24,561 bases of DNA from CAZQQN01 sp964549595 (GTDB taxonomy: Bacteria > Bacteroidota > Bacteroidia > CAILMK01 > CAYYUA01). Position numbers and translations under genes: made by a program. The stretch covers positions 1 to 24,561 of the forward strand of contig CAZJWK010000030.1 of assembly GCA_964549595.1 (NCBI GenBank), read 5' to 3'. Below, in pieces: positions 7,638 to 14,369 of the stretch. Numbering within the stretch: the stretch's first letter is position 1; each line of letters starts with the position of its first letter. The notes below the pieces were generated by a model that made no database searches, had not been told where the DNA came from, and saw only the letters and a program-made list of their open reading frames with translations.

Positions 7638-8456
7638 ATGGGTAACAACTTACTTAAAGGAAAAAAGGGTATCATTTTCGGACCGCTGGATGAAGAATCC
7701 ATAGCCTGGTCGGTGGCTAAAAAGGCTTATGAGGAAGGAGCCCGATTCATATTAACCAATGCGCCGGTAGCCCTCAGAATGGGTAAAATAAACGAACTGG
7801 CCGAACAATGCGAATCTGAGGTAATAACCGCTGATGCCACTAAACCGGAAGACCTTGAAAACCTCTTCAATCAATCTATGGAAAAATTAGGCGGTAAATT
7901 GGATTTTATACTGCATGCGGTTGGAATGTCGCCAAACGTCCGCAAGGGTAAAGAATACACCAATACGAATTATGATTTTTTCCAGAAAACCCTGGATATA
8001 TCGGGGCTTTCACTCCATAAAACCCTTCAAACTGCAAAGTCATTGGATGCCATTGAGGAAGAAGGATCAGTGGTAACCCTTAGTTACATCGCTGCGGAAA
8101 GAACATTTCCCGATTACAATGACATGGCTGAGGCCAAAGCATTATTGGAGGCCATTGTCAGGAATTTCGGTTACCACTACGGGAAAGAAAAGGGTGTGCG
8201 CATCAATGCGGTTTCGCAATCACCCACCATGACCACGGCCGGAAAGGGGATAAAAGGTTTTAAAGCATTTTATGATTATGCGGATAAAATGGCGCCCCTG
8301 GGAAATGCTTCTGCTGAAGAATGTGCCGATTATTGCCTAACCCTATTCTCTGATTATACCAAGAAAATCACCATGCAGACTTTACATCATGACGGTGGGT
8401 TCAATAAGACAGGCATAAGCCACGAAGTCATGAAGAAATTCGAAGACGAAGAATAA
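7638..8456 (+). CDS. fabI: Enoyl-[acyl-carrier-protein] reductase (NADH-type FabI)
   Basis: FabI catalyses the last reduction in each cycle of type II fatty acid elongation. The 272-residue short-chain dehydrogenase has the atypical FabI nucleotide-binding start GIIFGPLDEESIAWSVA and the catalytic set in SYIAAERTFPDYNDMAEAK: Y150, Y160 and K167, with the Y-x6-K spacing expected for FabI. The motif INAVSQSPTMTTAGKGI forms the flexible substrate loop region. Length is normal to slightly long for the family. It lies 21 bp after recN and is the last gene of the + strand cluster, facing clpC. A hairpin at 8495-8525 follows the stop by 38 bp. Confidence 0.95.
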   Translation: MGNNLLKGKKGIIFGPLDEESIAWSVAKKAYEEGARFILTNAPVALRMGKINELAEQCESEVITADATKPEDLENLFNQSMEKLGGKLDFILHAVGMSPNVRKGKEYTNTNYDFFQKTLDISGLSLHKTLQTAKSLDAIEEEGSVVTLSYIAAERTFPDYNDMAEAKALLEAIVRNFGYHYGKEKGVRINAVSQSPTMTTAGKGIKGFKAFYDYADKMAPLGNASAEECADYCLTLFSDYTKKITMQTLHHDGGFNKTGISHEVMKKFEDEE

Positions 8457-8487
8457 GCGTAAACCAATAACCCGGGTGGTCATTGCC

Positions 8488-8525
8488 AAAAAAAAATCGC
8501 TCACTAATGGTATTAGCGAGCGATT
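8488..8525 (-). terminator. Intrinsic terminator of clpC, possibly bidirectional
   Basis: Arms AATCGCTC (8495-8502) and GAGCGATT (8518-8525) pair perfectly. After one A-C mismatch, an inner CTAAT/ATTAG stem closes on a GGT loop. On the minus strand the hairpin follows the clpC stop by 31 bp and runs straight into nine T residues (8488-8496 as A on the + strand), a classic intrinsic terminator. In the + direction the U tract is poor, so its role for fabI is weaker. Confidence 0.85.
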
Positions 8526-8556
8526 AATTCTTTATGAGCACCCTATAGTGATCCTA

Positions 8557-11193
8557 TTAGGATTGACCCGATTCAGATTGGTTTTCTTCTTCCTCTTGGT
8601 CGGAAGAATCAGAATTAGAATCGGAAGAATCTGAACCCCCATCATCGGATGAGGCAGACTTTTCTTTCTCACTTTTTTGCTCGGCTTTACTTTGCTCTAC
8701 CTTAACCTTGAGCTCTTTTTGATTGCTACTGAGTTCCACGGCTATGGTATCGCCCTCTTTGATTTCAGACCTTAGAATCTCTTCGGCAATCTTATCCTCA
8801 AGATACTTCTGTATTACACGTTGCAAAGGCCTCGCTCCGAATTGCGGGTCATATCCTTTATCCGTAAGGAAATCCTTGGCTTTCTTGCTAAGTTTTACAT
8901 TATAGCCCATTTCCTTAATCCGGTTAAACAATATATCGAGCTGAAGGTCAATAATCTGGTGAATGTGTTCTTTGGAAAGGGTGTTGAAGACAATGACATC
9001 GTCCACCCTGTTGAGGAACTCAGGAGAAAAAGTCCGCTTTAAGGCTTTTTCAATGATGTTCTTATTGGTTTCTTCTGCTTTTTCTTGTTTGGCTTGCGTG
9101 CTGAAGCCGACACCACCGCCAAAATCTTTCAGTTCTTTGGTTCCGATATTGGAGGTCATAATGATAACCGTGTTACGGAAATCCACTCTACGGCCCAAAC
9201 TATCGGTAACAAACCCTTCATCAAGGATTTGCAGTAGTATGTTGTAAACATCAGGGTGGGCTTTTTCTATCTCATCCAATAAGATTACGCTGTAAGGCTT
9301 TCTTCGAACTTTCTCAGTCAATTGACCCCCTTCTTCATACCCAATATAACCCGGAGGCGCCCCAACCAAACGGGAAACGGCAAATTTCTCCATGTATTCA
9401 CTCATATCAATACGGATAAGGGACTCTTCATTTTCGAAAAGGTAATTAGCCAGAGACTTCGCCAATTCGGTTTTTCCGACACCCGTTGGTCCAAGGAAGA
9501 TGAATGAGCCAATGGGTTTCTGCGGAGCCTTCAGTCCTGCCCTCGTACGATGAATGGCTTTGGTTAAACGTTCAATGGCTTTATCCTGACCCACAACACG
9601 GTCTTTAAGCTCATTTTCCATGTTGAGAAGCTTAAGGCCTTCACCCTGGGCAATGCGCTTGGTCGGAATACCGGTCATCATCGCAATGACTTCCGCTACA
9701 TCCTCTTCAGTAACCGTGTAGCGCTGTTCTTTGGTTTCCTCTTCCCACTTGTTCTTGGCCACTTCAAGTTCCTCAAGCAATTGCTTTTCTTTATCCCGCA
9801 GTTTTGCAGCCTCTTCATATTGCTGGCTCTTAACGACCTGATTCTTTTGCTGCTTGATATCCTCTATTTGTTGTTCCAGGTCAAGAATGTTTTGGGGCAC
9901 GTGAATATTGGTAATATGGACCCTCGCACCGGCCTCATCCATAACATCAATGGCCTTATCCGGAAGGTAACGATCATTGATGTACCGTTCACTTAATTTC
10001 ACACAAGCTTCAACAGCTTCCGGTGTATAATTTACGGAGTGATGGTCTTCGTATTTTTCCTTGACTTGCTCCAGTATTTCTCTGGTTTCTTCCGAAGTGG
10101 TGGCTTCGACAATTACTGGCTGGAACCTTCTGTCAAGAGCACCGTCCTTTTCAATATTCTGACGGTATTCATCAAGCGTGGTGGCGCCTACACATTGAAT
10201 CACACCACTTGCTAAGGCAGGCTTGAACATATTGGAGGCATCCAATGAACCGGAAGCACCTCCTGCACCAATAATGGTGTGAATCTCATCAATGAAAAGA
10301 ATGACTTCCGGATTTTTTTCCAGCTCATTCATAACAGCTTTCATCCGTTCCTCAAACTGACCCCGGTATTTGGTCCCTGCAACCAGTGAAGCCAAATCAA
10401 GTGTGACAATCCTTTTATTGAATAAAATACGAGATACTTTTCTTTGAATGATCTTAAGTGCCAGACCTTCTGCTATGGCAGTTTTTCCTACACCAGGTTC
10501 ACCAATTAAAACCGGATTGTTTTTCTTCCTCCTGGATAAGATCTGGGAAACCCGTTCTATTTCTTTTTCACGGCCGACAATAGGGTCAAGTTTGTCTTCT
10601 TCAGCAGCTTTGGTTAAATCCCTGCCAAAATTGTCCAAAACAGGTGTTTTGGATTTGCCTTCCTGCTTCTTGCCACTTTGTCCTTTTCCACCACCTTGCC
10701 CTGACTCTTTCCCAAAATCTTCTTCAGGAGGTTCTTGAGAGGACTCGGAACGCGGAGAATAAAAATTATCTTCCAACTGCTCTTTAAACGACTCATAAGT
10801 GATGGCGTACTGGTGAAGGATCTGAGCTGCAATATTGTCTTCATCTCTTAATACCGATAACAACAAATGTTCGGTACCAATCACATCACTTTTGAAAATT
10901 TTGGCTTCCAAATAAGTGACTTTTAGCACCTTCTCTGATTGCTTAGTAAGGGGAATATTGCCCGTTACATTCTTGTGGGATGCCGTATTTTTTATGGCAT
11001 CCTCAATGGACTTTTTCAAACGAACTAAGTCCACGTCAAGGCTTTCAAGGCTTTTAATGGCTTTGCCCTCACCTTCACGTAATAAGCCTAACAGTAAATG
11101 TTCGGTACCAATGTAATCATGCCCCAGACGAATAGCCTCTTCCCTGCTGTAACTTATTACATCGCGTACCCTTGGTGAAAATTTAGCTTCCAT
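8557..11193 (-). CDS. clpC: ATP-dependent Clp protease ATPase subunit ClpC
   Basis: ClpC is a hexameric AAA+ unfoldase that feeds substrates to ClpP. The 878 residues show, in order: two Clp N-repeats (about 1-145, starting MEAKFSPRVRDVI), a Gly/Lys-rich linker (about 150-180), AAA-1 with Walker A GEPGVGKT near 230-240 and a DEIHTI Walker B, a UVR-type coiled middle segment near 434-471 (QQYEEAAKLRDKEKQLLEEL), AAA-2 with Walker A GPTGVGKT near 565-573 and SEYMEKFAVSRL, a ClpP-docking VGF-type loop in GGGVGFST near 691-698, and the C-terminal D2-small domain. The UVR segment marks it as ClpC rather than ClpA. The last 30 or so residues are a low-complexity Ser/Asp/Glu tail. It is divergent from dnaB and ends at a strong terminator. 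Confidence 0.96.
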   Translation of the reverse strand: MEAKFSPRVRDVISYSREEAIRLGHDYIGTEHLLLGLLREGEGKAIKSLESLDVDLVRLKKSIEDAIKNTASHKNVTGNIPLTKQSEKVLKVTYLEAKIFKSDVIGTEHLLLSVLRDEDNIAAQILHQYAITYESFKEQLEDNFYSPRSESSQEPPEEDFGKESGQGGGKGQSGKKQEGKSKTPVLDNFGRDLTKAAEEDKLDPIVGREKEIERVSQILSRRKKNNPVLIGEPGVGKTAIAEGLALKIIQRKVSRILFNKRIVTLDLASLVAGTKYRGQFEERMKAVMNELEKNPEVILFIDEIHTIIGAGGASGSLDASNMFKPALASGVIQCVGATTLDEYRQNIEKDGALDRRFQPVIVEATTSEETREILEQVKEKYEDHHSVNYTPEAVEACVKLSERYINDRYLPDKAIDVMDEAGARVHITNIHVPQNILDLEQQIEDIKQQKNQVVKSQQYEEAAKLRDKEKQLLEELEVAKNKWEEETKEQRYTVTEEDVAEVIAMMTGIPTKRIAQGEGLKLLNMENELKDRVVGQDKAIERLTKAIHRTRAGLKAPQKPIGSFIFLGPTGVGKTELAKSLANYLFENEESLIRIDMSEYMEKFAVSRLVGAPPGYIGYEEGGQLTEKVRRKPYSVILLDEIEKAHPDVYNILLQILDEGFVTDSLGRRVDFRNTVIIMTSNIGTKELKDFGGGVGFSTQAKQEKAEETNKNIIEKALKRTFSPEFLNRVDDVIVFNTLSKEHIHQIIDLQLDILFNRIKEMGYNVKLSKKAKDFLTDKGYDPQFGARPLQRVIQKYLEDKIAEEILRSEIKEGDTIAVELSSNQKELKVKVEQSKAEQKSEKEKSASSDDGGSDSSDSNSDSSDQEEEENQSESGQS

Positions 11194-11280
11194 AAAAAAT
11201 ATTTTTTCTTTAGCGGTGTATTTTTATCATGCTATGATTCTCCTCACACAATTTATAAACAAACAAGGGAACCAAAAGGT

Positions 11281-11296
11281 TTATGAATGTTCATAA
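11281..11296. promoter_or_regulatory. Operator-like palindrome upstream of clpC
   Basis: TTATGAATGTTCATAA has perfect 7-bp arms around a TG centre, 88-103 bp upstream of the clpC start. The shape is that of a dimeric repressor or activator site. It is neither CIRCE nor a CtsR-type repeat as I know them, so the regulator is unknown. Confidence 0.4.
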
Positions 11297-11536
11297 GCTT
11301 TCAATCAACAAAACTAACAGCAAACCTTTTACATTAGTTAACAACAAAACCAAAAAATTATTTTTGATCTTACACATCCAAAAGGTTCTTTGTCTATTAA
11401 AAGACAATTTACACCAACAATGATTCTTCTCACTATTTTAACAAATTTTGAGCCAAATCCTTTTAAGTCCACCAACCTGACAAAATATTATCATTAAAAA
11501 TCCTTATCAATCAATGAAACATTGTCAATACTTTTT

Positions 11537-11553
11537 TTAAGCCATTGGCTTAA
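11537..11553. repeat. 17-bp palindrome in the clpC-dnaB space
   Basis: TTAAGCCATTGGCTTAA has perfect 8-bp arms around a single central T. It is preceded by a run of T. It lies about 340 bp from both clpC and the DnaA-box cluster. Its role is unknown; a protein-binding site is more likely than an RNA hairpin because the centre is one base. Confidence 0.45.
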
Positions 11554-11876
11554 TTTCACCGTCCCAATTAGGACTTACCATTTTATTCAAAAAGGGGAAT
11601 CGAGGATTTACCTTATCAGCCGGAAGAAGAATCTTTACAAGCACACATGGATGGACCTTTTTCGGGTAATCCATTGAAAATTTTTAACGCCCTTTAATCA
11701 GGCTAAACATTTTCCTCAATCTTTTTTAAGCAAGCATTTCGGCAAATTGGGGTTAACAACCCATTCTTTAGCCAACTTTTACTTAGCAAAATTTTCAACA
11801 TTAACATCAAGTAAAGCCGAATGAGGTAAACTCCTAATGGCCAATTTATGTAAAAATGAATAAGGGAAAAGGGATT

Positions 11877-12027
11877 TGTGGATATGTGTAAAATTTTTTA
11901 ACCTATTGTCTGACAAGAAAAAAGCATGAAAGGTTCTCCACAAGTTCTGTGGATAAAATGTTCAAAACCCGCTTGGTAATGTTGAAAAACAATCTAAGTT
12001 GTGGACATTTTTCTATGTTTTGGATAA
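11877..12027. other. DnaA-box cluster; candidate oriC or DnaA-regulated dnaB promoter
   Basis: Within 151 bp there is one exact DnaA box on the minus strand (TGTGGATAA, 11948-11956) and several near matches: TGTGGATAT (11877-11885, one mismatch), TTCTCCACA (+, 11934-11942, one mismatch), TGTGGACAT (12000-12008, two mismatches) and TTTGGATAA (12019-12027, one mismatch). The boxes at 11934 and 11948 face each other across a 5-bp spacer. A/T-rich runs flank the cluster at about 11890-11901 and 12033-12085, suitable for duplex unwinding. Its place beside dnaB and between divergent genes fits an origin. DnaA control of dnaB expression is the alternative. Confidence 0.5.
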
Positions 12028-12104
12028 AGCTTGTTTAGTATTAAAATTAAAGGGGAATTTTTGGTTTAATTTGAGCTTTCAATAAAGGAAAAGGAAACGG
12101 TCAA

Positions 12105-13622
12105 ATGGCAGACAAGCCAGAATCATTCAGGGATTCGTTACAAAAAATTCAAAAAAAATCGGGAACGAATTTTCAGGGCCTGGAACAAATGGGTAAAATG
12201 CCACCCCAGGCGGTGGAATTGGAAGAAGCCATTCTCGGGGCTTTAATGCTTGAAAAGGATGCCATAAGCATGGTCATTGACGTACTCAAGCCTGAAAGTT
12301 TTTACAAAGACACCCATAAAGCAATTTACCAAGCCATCAGGAACCTGTTTGAGCGTTCTCAACCGATCGATTTGTTGACCGTAACCAATGAATTACGCTC
12401 AGAAGGTAAGCTGGAATTTGTCGGGGGAGCCTATGTGATCAGTGATCTCACGAACAAGGTAGGTTCTGCGGCTAACATAGAATACCATGCCCGAATTGTA
12501 GCGGAAAAGCATATTCTTCGTGAATTGATCCGCATTTCTTCGGAAATCCAGACCGAAGCCTACAAAGAAACCACCGATGTATTTGATCTTCTGGATAAAA
12601 CAGAAAAGGACCTCTTTAACGTTACCGAAGGCAATTTACGTACTGAACATGCCCCGATGAGCGAATTGATCACACAAGCCATCCGGGAAATGGAGGAATT
12701 GAGCCAGAATACGGAAGGCCTAACCGGCGTACCTTCTGGTTTCACCAACCTGGATAGAAACACATCAGGTTGGCAGCCCTCCGATCTGATCATCATGGCT
12801 TCACGGCCCGGTATGGGTAAAACTTCTTTTGTGTTATCGCTGGCCCGGAATGCCGCTGTTGATTTCGGGAAACCGGTTGCCATATTTTCTCTGGAAATGT
12901 CCGCTTTGCAACTGGTTCATCGCCTGATTTCGGCAGAAGCGGAAATCGATGCCCAAAAGCTTCGTCATGGTGACCTGGAGGCCCATGAATGGACCCAGAT
13001 GAACGTTAAGATCGATAAGCTTAGTGAGGCCCCCATATACATTGATGATACGCCCGGCATCAACATCTTTGAATTGCGTGCCAAATGCCGGCGCCTGAAA
13101 GCCCAGCACGATGTCCAATTGATCATTGTGGATTACCTTCAGCTTATGAATGCCCAAACCGATAACAAGCAACCCGGAAACCGCGAACAGGAAATCAGTT
13201 CCATTTCCCGTGCCATGAAGAGTATTGCTAAGGAATTAAACGTGCCGGTCGTTGGCCTTTCCCAATTAAGCAGGGCCGTAGAAACACGAGGCGGCTCCAA
13301 AAGACCCATTCTTTCAGACCTTAGGGAATCCGGTTCTATTGAGCAGGATGCCGACCAGGTGCTTTTCATTTACCGGGGCGAATATTATGGCATTACGGAA
13401 GATGAGGAAGGCAACCCTACTGAGGGAATGGCTGAACTGATCATAGCCAAGAACCGGCATGGAAGTGTGACCACAGTGCCTGTTAAGTTCATCAACAAAT
13501 TCGCCAAATTTGACGATATGGAAGATTTTGGTTTTTCAGGCGGGGAGCCCGGTGGCAATACCATAACCAAAGAATCCAAGATCAATGAGGACAATGAGGG
13601 AGATTCGGAAGTCCCTTTTTAA
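12105..13622 (+). CDS. dnaB: Replicative DNA helicase DnaB
   Basis: DnaB is the hexameric 5'-3' helicase that drives the replication fork. The 505-residue protein has the N-terminal primase-binding domain (about 30-135, starting PPQAVELEEAILGALML) and a RecA-type ATPase domain. Visible ATPase motifs are GVPSGFTNLD, Walker A with SRPGMGKT at residues 233-240, the FSLEMS segment, Walker B LIIVDYLQLM, and SDLRESGSIEQDADQVLFIYR with the arginine finger region. No intein or other insertion is present; length is normal with an acidic/Gly-rich tail (about 470-505). A purine-rich AAGGAAAAGGAAACGG lies just before the ATG. It is divergent from clpC and preceded by the DnaA-box cluster. Confidence 0.96.
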   Translation: MADKPESFRDSLQKIQKKSGTNFQGLEQMGKMPPQAVELEEAILGALMLEKDAISMVIDVLKPESFYKDTHKAIYQAIRNLFERSQPIDLLTVTNELRSEGKLEFVGGAYVISDLTNKVGSAANIEYHARIVAEKHILRELIRISSEIQTEAYKETTDVFDLLDKTEKDLFNVTEGNLRTEHAPMSELITQAIREMEELSQNTEGLTGVPSGFTNLDRNTSGWQPSDLIIMASRPGMGKTSFVLSLARNAAVDFGKPVAIFSLEMSALQLVHRLISAEAEIDAQKLRHGDLEAHEWTQMNVKIDKLSEAPIYIDDTPGINIFELRAKCRRLKAQHDVQLIIVDYLQLMNAQTDNKQPGNREQEISSISRAMKSIAKELNVPVVGLSQLSRAVETRGGSKRPILSDLRESGSIEQDADQVLFIYRGEYYGITEDEEGNPTEGMAELIIAKNRHGSVTTVPVKFINKFAKFDDMEDFGFSGGEPGGNTITKESKINEDNEGDSEVPF

Positions 13623-13934
13623 GGAAGGGGTAAAATTTATCCATTGATCCTGTCCGTTAATTGTTTGAATTGGATCCCCGAACGGCTTCGCTTCGTCAAT
13701 ATGCTGAATAAAGTTGCTCCCTACAAGCCATTTCATCAAATTTGTTATTGTTGACTTTGGGATATGGGAGTGAAATCCACATTAAGAACGCACCGGTCAT
13801 TGAGGGTTGGACATTAAGTGGTAATAGGTAGTAATACCGTTGAAAAATAACTGAAGCGGATCCTTGAATTCATTGGGCTCAATTCAAGAACATGGCTATC
13901 ACGATATTCATCGATAACTGATCAGGATACCGTT
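13623..13934. other. Convergent intergenic region after dnaB
   Basis: This 312-bp stretch lies between the ends of dnaB (+) and the short lipoprotein gene (-). I found no coherent reading frame. The one structure is an inverted repeat, CTTGAATT (13863-13870) and AATTCAAG (13881-13888), with a 10-base loop. It lies 47 bp beyond the lipoprotein stop and could be a weak terminator for that operon; no long U tract follows. Confidence 0.4.
13863..13888 (-). terminator. Possible weak terminator of the lipoprotein operon
   Basis: Perfect 8-bp arms CTTGAATT/AATTCAAG flank a 10-base loop just past the last minus-strand gene. The stem is AT-rich and lacks a directly adjoining U run, so this is a tentative call. 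Confidence 0.3.
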
Positions 13935-14369
13935 TTAAGGCCCATTTTGGACTTGCGGAGTGTCAATGGGTTTATCGACTATCCGCCTTACTTTATTAAG
14001 CCTGTATTTGACCACTTCATTTTTATGCTTTAAATACCTGTTTTCCTTTCGGACCTGTTTGATGGCCCTTCCAAGTTCTTCGTATTCACGATTAAGGGTA
14101 TCGAGCCTTCTATTTAGTTTTTCAATCCTTTGGGTCTTTTCCTGATTGGTTTTTCGGAGTTTTTCCAAACGCCGGGTTTCCTTATTCAATTCCCTATTAA
14201 CACCTTCCAAGCTGTCATTCCGCTTTTTAACTTCTTTTAGCTCAGCCTTTTTGGCTTGGTATTTTTCTTTGGATACCACGCATGAAGATAAAACCAATAA
14301 ACCTATGGCCAGGTAAGTGCCCAAACCATGCTTTTTACGAAAAACCATAACCCCATCTTTTTTATACAT
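13935..14369 (-). CDS. Short coiled-coil lipoprotein
   Basis: The 144-residue product has a basic n-region, the hydrophobic stretch TYLAIGLLVL and a lipobox LSSC, lipidated at C30 (C23 if the in-frame ATG at 14348 is used, giving MVFRKKHGLG). The mature part begins CVVSKEKYQAKKAEL and is a nearly continuous charged coiled coil to about residue 120, with heptad-like Leu positions (RRLEKLRK, QRIEKLNRRLDTLNREYEEL). The CVxSKxKY start resembles N-termini of Bacteroidota OmpA-type lipoproteins, but there is no OmpA domain. Its ATG overlaps the end of the preceding gene (ATGTATAA), so translation is probably coupled. A periplasmic spacer or scaffold is a guess; function is unknown. Confidence 0.7.
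   Translation of the reverse strand: MYKKDGVMVFRKKHGLGTYLAIGLLVLSSCVVSKEKYQAKKAELKEVKKRNDSLEGVNRELNKETRRLEKLRKTNQEKTQRIEKLNRRLDTLNREYEELGRAIKQVRKENRYLKHKNEVVKYRLNKVRRIVDKPIDTPQVQNGP

Larger units (their letters stand above)
11194..12104. other. 911-bp AT-rich intergenic region between divergent clpC and dnaB
   Basis: I see no gene here in any frame. The region is AT-rich and contains a 16-bp palindrome (11281-11296), a 17-bp palindrome (11537-11553) and a cluster of DnaA-box-like 9-mers (11877-12027), followed by a T/A-rich stretch up to the dnaB start. It must hold the clpC and dnaB promoters. Its length is unusual beside the tight spacing elsewhere in the window, which fits a replication origin or a complex regulatory region. 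Confidence 0.6.

Noticed and set aside
8495..8525. Insertion sequence end or attachment site
   Set aside because: The hairpin plus nine-T run fits an intrinsic terminator of clpC, and no transposase or integrase lies nearby.
8723..11116. Several 60-96 codon + strand frames inside clpC
   Set aside because: They lie antisense to a full-length, well conserved ClpC and have no recognisable protein features.
11900..11960. tRNA or small RNA gene in the clpC-dnaB space
   Set aside because: No cloverleaf arms or T-loop motif were found; the palindromic part is explained by facing DnaA boxes.
12105..13622. Intein in DnaB
   Set aside because: DnaB is a frequent intein site, but the ATPase motifs run without interruption and the length is normal.
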